The notes under the pieces were generated by a model, which saw only the letters and a list, made by a program, of their open reading frames with translations, did no database searches and had not been told where the DNA came from. Of a stretch of 64,000 nt of DNA, positions 62,318 to 64,000 are shown one piece after another. This DNA is from Massilia sp. YIM B02443 (GTDB lineage Bacteria; Pseudomonadota; Gammaproteobacteria; Burkholderiales; Burkholderiaceae_D). Numbering within the stretch: the stretch's first letter is position 1; each line of letters starts with the position of its first letter. A program made the translations under genes and the position numbers. Location: NCBI RefSeq assembly GCF_030411955.1, contig NZ_JASNRA010000013.1, forward strand, positions 85,993 to 149,992, read 5' to 3'.

Positions 62318-62332
62318 ACTGAAAAAACATCT

Positions 62333-63688
<1,356 letters not shown>

Positions 63689-63719
63689 GCGCCACCGAGT
63701 TCGTGAATTAGGGTCGTTA

Positions 63720-63768
63720 ATTAGGGTCAGAGTCAAATTATTGGGAAAGATTGTCACGTCTTTCCCAA
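63720..63768. repeat. RAYT-associated-type repeat, degenerate copy
   Basis: ATTAGGGTCAGAGTCAAATT (63720-63739) is followed by a hairpin TTGGGAAAGA-N8-TCTTTCCCAA (63741-63768, perfect 10-bp arms). A partial ATTAGGGTCGTT precedes it at about 63708. It shares the AGGGTCAGAGTC core with the next element. Confidence 0.6.
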
Positions 63769-63815
63769 TTTCTGCGTGACCTTTGTCTCAATTTCTCGGA
63801 AGCTCGTACCCAATA

Positions 63816-63883
63816 ATTAGGGTCAGAGTCGAATTAAATGGCAACTTCAAAAGTTGTCAAACAATTCGACTCTGACCCTATTT
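63816..63883. repeat. RAYT-associated-type inverted repeat
   Basis: ATTAGGGTCAGAGTCGAATT (63816-63835) recurs inverted as AATTCGACTCTGACCCTA (63863-63880), 18 bp matching exactly. Inside, GCAACTT and AGTTGT pair. AGGGTCAGAGTCGAATT repeats flank REP-associated tyrosine transposase genes and scattered copies in many betaproteobacteria (family knowledge). No transposase is in the window; one may lie just beyond the right edge. The remaining 117 bases to 64000 show no gene. Confidence 0.65.
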
Positions 63884-64000
63884 ATTTTTTGCTGTGGTTA
63901 TATCGATCTGTCGTTGTTAATGGCATTTCTTCTGGCTCGCAATTGTTACTGTAAAAATCGCTGGCAGCGGATCAGTGCATTCGCGGTCAGGCAGCCAAAA

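Overview
The window looks like a chromosomal segment of a GC-rich betaproteobacterium, most likely family Oxalobacteraceae (Massilia/Telluria/Duganella-like). This is inferred from the very high GC, the long alanine/proline-rich N-terminal extension on the housekeeping sigma factor, PEP-CTERM proteins, abundant TonB receptors and GGDEF/EAL proteins, and the hemCDXY and ppc neighbourhood. No rRNA, tRNA, CRISPR array, prophage or complete insertion sequence was recognised. Coding density is high and most genes have a clear Shine-Dalgarno sequence.

Layout. Bases 1-80 hold the start of an unidentified small gene on the minus strand. Bases 211-7859 (minus) are a complete malonate decarboxylase operon, transcribed in the order MatC-like permease, mdcA, mdcC, mdcD, mdcE, mdcG, mdcB, mdcH. 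An MdcR-type LysR gene lies just upstream (8173-9087). A second LysR gene (9130-10110) is divergent from a TonB receptor (10404), followed on the plus strand by an alpha/beta hydrolase and a complete LIV-type ABC importer (12853-18608) that ends in a strong terminator. Next is a PEP-CTERM protein, a small secreted protein and a PA-domain metalloprotease (18850-21492). Housekeeping genes follow: ppa, hemY-hemX-hemD-hemC (minus), ppc (plus) and rpoD (minus, unusually long), then a ProQ-domain protein and a DEDD exonuclease.

From 34.7 to 50.8 kb there is a mixed set: two overlapping c-type cytochrome genes, a secreted EEP-family hydrolase, a HEAT-like protein, a second TonB receptor, several hypothetical envelope proteins, a lone PilT-like ATPase, a PCu(A)C copper chaperone, YaeQ, a zinc-free MDR reductase, a phasin-like protein, a KGG stress protein and a YgjP-type metallopeptidase. 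Bases 51047-56743 form a four-gene signalling operon: porin, PstS-like one-lobe binding protein, sensor GGDEF-EAL protein and membrane GGDEF protein. It has a good promoter and a perfect 12-bp palindrome at the predicted start of transcription. The right end holds LOG/TetR genes, a two-receiver response regulator, a lipase-like hydrolase, trmJ, suhB and an RhlE-type helicase.

Three kinds of interspersed palindromic repeat are visible: at 12.7 kb, at 29.9 kb, and at 63.7-63.9 kb, the last resembling repeats that accompany RAYT transposases. The least explained parts are the c-di-GMP operon, the receptor/hydrolase/ABC locus, the PEP-CTERM/metalloprotease operon, the ~285-residue RpoD extension, and a possible ~200-nt untranslated RNA between rpoD and the ProQ-domain gene.
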